DNA of 64,000 bases, from assembly GCA_964565935.1 (NCBI GenBank), contig CAZMGW010000002.1:1-64000 (forward strand). Reading direction: 5' to 3'. The notes under the pieces are model-generated. The model worked only from the letters and a program-made list of their open reading frames with translations, did not search any database and was not told the origin of the DNA. The position numbers were made by a program, and so were the translations under genes. Position 1 is the stretch's first letter, and each line of letters begins with the position of its first letter. Shown one piece after another: positions 62,801 to 64,000 of the stretch. Source of the stretch: JBAXAM01 sp964565935. GTDB lineage: Bacteria > Pseudomonadota > Gammaproteobacteria > UBA9339.

Positions 62801-63386
62801 CAATCATTTCCCGAATTTGTTCGTCAGTTATTTTTTCAATTTTGTTTATTTCATGACTAGTGCGAAATCCGTCGAAAAAATGTAGGAATGGTACGCGCGC
62901 TTCTAAAGTCGCCGCATGAGAAATTAAAGCCAAATCATGAGCTTCTTGGACGCTGCCAGATGCCAACATCGCAAACCCGGTGTCACGCGCAGCCATAACA
63001 TCGCCATGGTCACCAAAAATTGACAAGGCTTGTGTAGCTAACGAACGCGCTGCCACATGGATTACCGTCGCTGTCAATTCTCCAGCGATTTTGTATATGT
63101 TGGGTAACATCAAAAGTAAGCCTTGCGATGCCGTGTAAGTGGTAGCTAAGGCACCTGTTTGTAGGGTTCCGTGCAGCGCTCCGGATGCACCGCCCTCACT
63201 TTGCATTTCGATAACCTGAGGTACAGTGCCCCAAATATTTTTCATGCCTTCTACAGACCACTGATCAGCAAATTCACCCATTGGGGTTGATGGCGTAATT
63301 GGATAAATTACGCTAATTTCAGTTACGCGATAGGCAATATGAGCCGCTGCTTCATTGCCATCCATTATTTTTGTTTTTGTACTCAT
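59829..63386 (-). CDS. nifJ: pyruvate:ferredoxin/flavodoxin oxidoreductase
   Basis: Oxidatively decarboxylates pyruvate to acetyl-CoA with reduction of ferredoxin or flavodoxin. The 1185 residues are the single-chain PFOR: an N-terminal pyrimidine-binding domain (TEISVIYPITPSTPMGEFAD), two [4Fe-4S] motifs (CVQCGQCSLICP and CTGCGLCHEVCP) near residues 690-755, and a TPP domain with GDGWAYDIGYGG and YSNTGGQASKSTP. The enzyme is oxygen-sensitive in most organisms. It follows alsS on the same strand (75-base gap), suggesting a joint fermentative role. Confidence 0.95.
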   Translation of the reverse strand: MSTKTKIMDGNEAAAHIAYRVTEISVIYPITPSTPMGEFADQWSVEGMKNIWGTVPQVIEMQSEGGASGALHGTLQTGALATTYTASQGLLLMLPNIYKIAGELTATVIHVAARSLATQALSIFGDHGDVMAARDTGFAMLASGSVQEAHDLALISHAATLEARVPFLHFFDGFRTSHEINKIEKITDEQIREMIDEDLVLAHRGRALNPDQPCVRGTSQNPDVYFQGREAGNQFYAKVPSIVEKHMDKFANLLGRQYHLMQYYGDPAAERVVVIIGSGAKTVISTVNYLIAQGEKIGVVQIYLYRPFSVTHFIQALPSSVKAIAVLDRTKEAGSAGEPLYQDVLTAVSETFNLGKLPFKNGYPKIIGGRYGLSSKEFTPTMAKAVFDELKNANPKNHFTVGINDDVTNNSLVYDANFAVIDAKQKSAVFYGLGSDGTVGANKNTIKIIGEETNLYVQGYFVYDSKKAGSKTISHLRFSPEPISAPYLITAADFIGCHQFSFINSNTFLDNAVTGGTFLLNSPFGADEIWDHLPRIVAEKMIAKKLKFYVIDADKVAAATGMGSRTNTIMQTCYFAISGVLPREDAITKIKEAITKTYKRKGEEVIKQNFAAVDQTLANLFEVKVPDKVSPKAHELSPIVSPKAPEFVQKVTSVLMADQGDSLPVSALPADGTYPSGTTKWEKRNVSALVSEWNPDMCVQCGQCSLICPHGVIRTKHCPSEKLANAPASFKTAKCYAKEFQNDQFRLQIYVEDCTGCGLCHEVCPAVNKTDRNIKAIMITPKAPRLEDERKNIEFFETIPHNDRREIDGANVRGIQFFQPYFEFSGACAGCGETPYIKLVSQLFGDRMLVANATGCSSIYGGNLPTTPWTCDSAGRGPAWSNSLFEDNAEFGYGFRLSEDKQQELATELLKTFATQIGPELVDAVIQGAKESDEKSVFVQRQRIAEVKEKLSQIKDPRIKHLQILLEHLIKKSIWLMGGDGWAYDIGYGGLDHVLASDRNVNILVLDTEVYSNTGGQASKSTPRGAIAKFAAAGKSLARKDLGMMAMTYGSVYVAQIAIGANPTQAVRAIIEAESYPGPSLVIAYSHCIAHGYNLRNGVEQQKLAVNSGFWPLYRYHPDRAKQNLNPLQLDSKEPTVPVQDYIYNEARFKVLVSQAPARAEELLKKLQEDVTRRWKAYTDMAASK

Positions 63387-63460
63387 CTACACTACCCCCT
63401 GGATTATTATATTATCATAAACAATATATTAAAAATAAGATCTGCAACTTAAGCAAATAG

Positions 63461-64000
63461 TTATTCTCTTGAATCTTCAAATAATTTATGGTTATCTGAA
63501 TAGTCAATAGGAACTTCTACTAACACTGGTCCCTCGGTATTTAATGCTTTATTTAAGACCCTAACAATTTCATCTGCGTGTTCGATTCTAAAACCCGTAG
63601 CTCCAAAACTCTCAGCATACTTTACGATATCCACATAACCAAAATTTACCCCACAAGTGCGCTTATATTTTATTAATTGTTGTTGTTTAACCATATCATA
63701 CGAACCGTCACACCAAACAAAATGCACAAAGTGCATTTTTTCACGCACGGCCGTTTCCAACTCGTTGGCAGAAAATAAGAACCCACCATCGCCAGAAATG
63801 GAGATAATTTGTTTTCCAGATCGTACTAGACTGGCTGCCATTGCCCATGGTAAAGCAACACCTAGTGTTTGTTGGCCATTACTAAAAAGCAAATGGCGTG
63901 GATTAAAGCAAAAAAAATAGCGGGCAATCCACATATAATGCGTTCCAATGTCGCTAACCACAGTAACATCGTCGTCTATATTGTTGCGTAGGTCATGCAG
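63461..64000 (-). CDS. alsS: catabolic acetolactate synthase, 3' part (partial)
   Basis: C-terminal third of a TPP-dependent acetolactate synthase; the 5' end lies beyond the window (frame open to base 64000). The visible part has the TPP domain: LFSNGQQTLGVALPWAMAA, GDGGFLFSANELETAVRE and WCDGSYDMVKQQ, then VDIVKYAESFGATG and EGPVLVEVPIDYSDN. The QTLGVALPWA and YAESFGATG stretches resemble Bacillus AlsS (acetoin pathway) more than the anabolic IlvB/IlvI. No IlvN-type regulatory gene is seen at its 3' end. An alsD is not in view. Confidence 0.88.
   Translation of the reverse strand: MHDLRNNIDDDVTVVSDIGTHYMWIARYFFCFNPRHLLFSNGQQTLGVALPWAMAASLVRSGKQIISISGDGGFLFSANELETAVREKMHFVHFVWCDGSYDMVKQQQLIKYKRTCGVNFGYVDIVKYAESFGATGFRIEHADEIVRVLNKALNTEGPVLVEVPIDYSDNHKLFEDSRE

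Overview
The window looks like a piece of chromosome from an AT-rich gammaproteobacterium, most likely of the Legionellales (Legionella/Coxiella/Berkiella-like). This is inferred from gene content: a 188-residue Legionella/Coxiella-type Dcd, a full gammaproteobacterial biotin set with BioC and BioH, HolC, Hda and RelA, and a WipA/WipB-like phosphatase resembling Dot/Icm secreted effectors. No rRNA, tRNA, CRISPR array or prophage was recognised. Coding density is high, and the gene-free gaps are mostly filled by short palindromic repeats.

Layout. 1-7400: dcd, a periplasmic amino-acid-binding protein, beta-carbonic anhydrase, an L,D-transpeptidase, asnS, hda with an overlapping DUF2066 gene, and ihfB. 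7400-16000: a minus-strand run dnaX, recR, arnT, an SMR-like gene, arnB, arnC, an ArnA decarboxylase and arnD. It is a compact L-Ara4N lipid A modification cluster without the ArnA formyltransferase domain. 16000-19800: a small accessory block with an SDR, an MHS-type MFS transporter, an orphan protein, a phage-type S24 repressor and a divergent small regulator with palindromic operator-like sites. 19800-25650: bioA divergent from bioBFHCD around a BirA-operator-like palindrome. 25650-33360: Pit/DUF47 phosphate uptake, LemA/M48 peptidase, tsaB, sugar porter, chagasin-like inhibitor, upp and murI. 33360-39420: valS and holC, separated by the opposite-strand WipA-like gene, and flanked by a second effector-like gene with a permuted papain-like N-terminus. 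39500-49400: galU with a strong terminator, a REP/RAYT element with a frameshifted transposase, minor pilins pilV-W-X, comEC, msbA, lpxK, plsY and orn. 49500-57300: a cold-shock protein, relA, an aminotransferase, yajQ and a SUF operon (sufD, sufS, sufU, sufT) without sufB or sufC. 57300-64000: pncC/cinA, an exported NagZ-like hydrolase, wrbA, nifJ and the 3' end of alsS, the last two suggesting fermentative pyruvate metabolism.

The most notable structure outside genes is a repeat family of 116-130 bp present three times (11460, 14277, 53991). Each copy folds into a long stem with two inner hairpins, and the stem sequences differ between copies while staying self-complementary. The second is a REP family linked to the RAYT gene, with one further member abutting the valS stop codon. 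The two effector-like genes around valS are the best candidates for undescribed biology. All functional calls are from reading the sequence; no database search was run.
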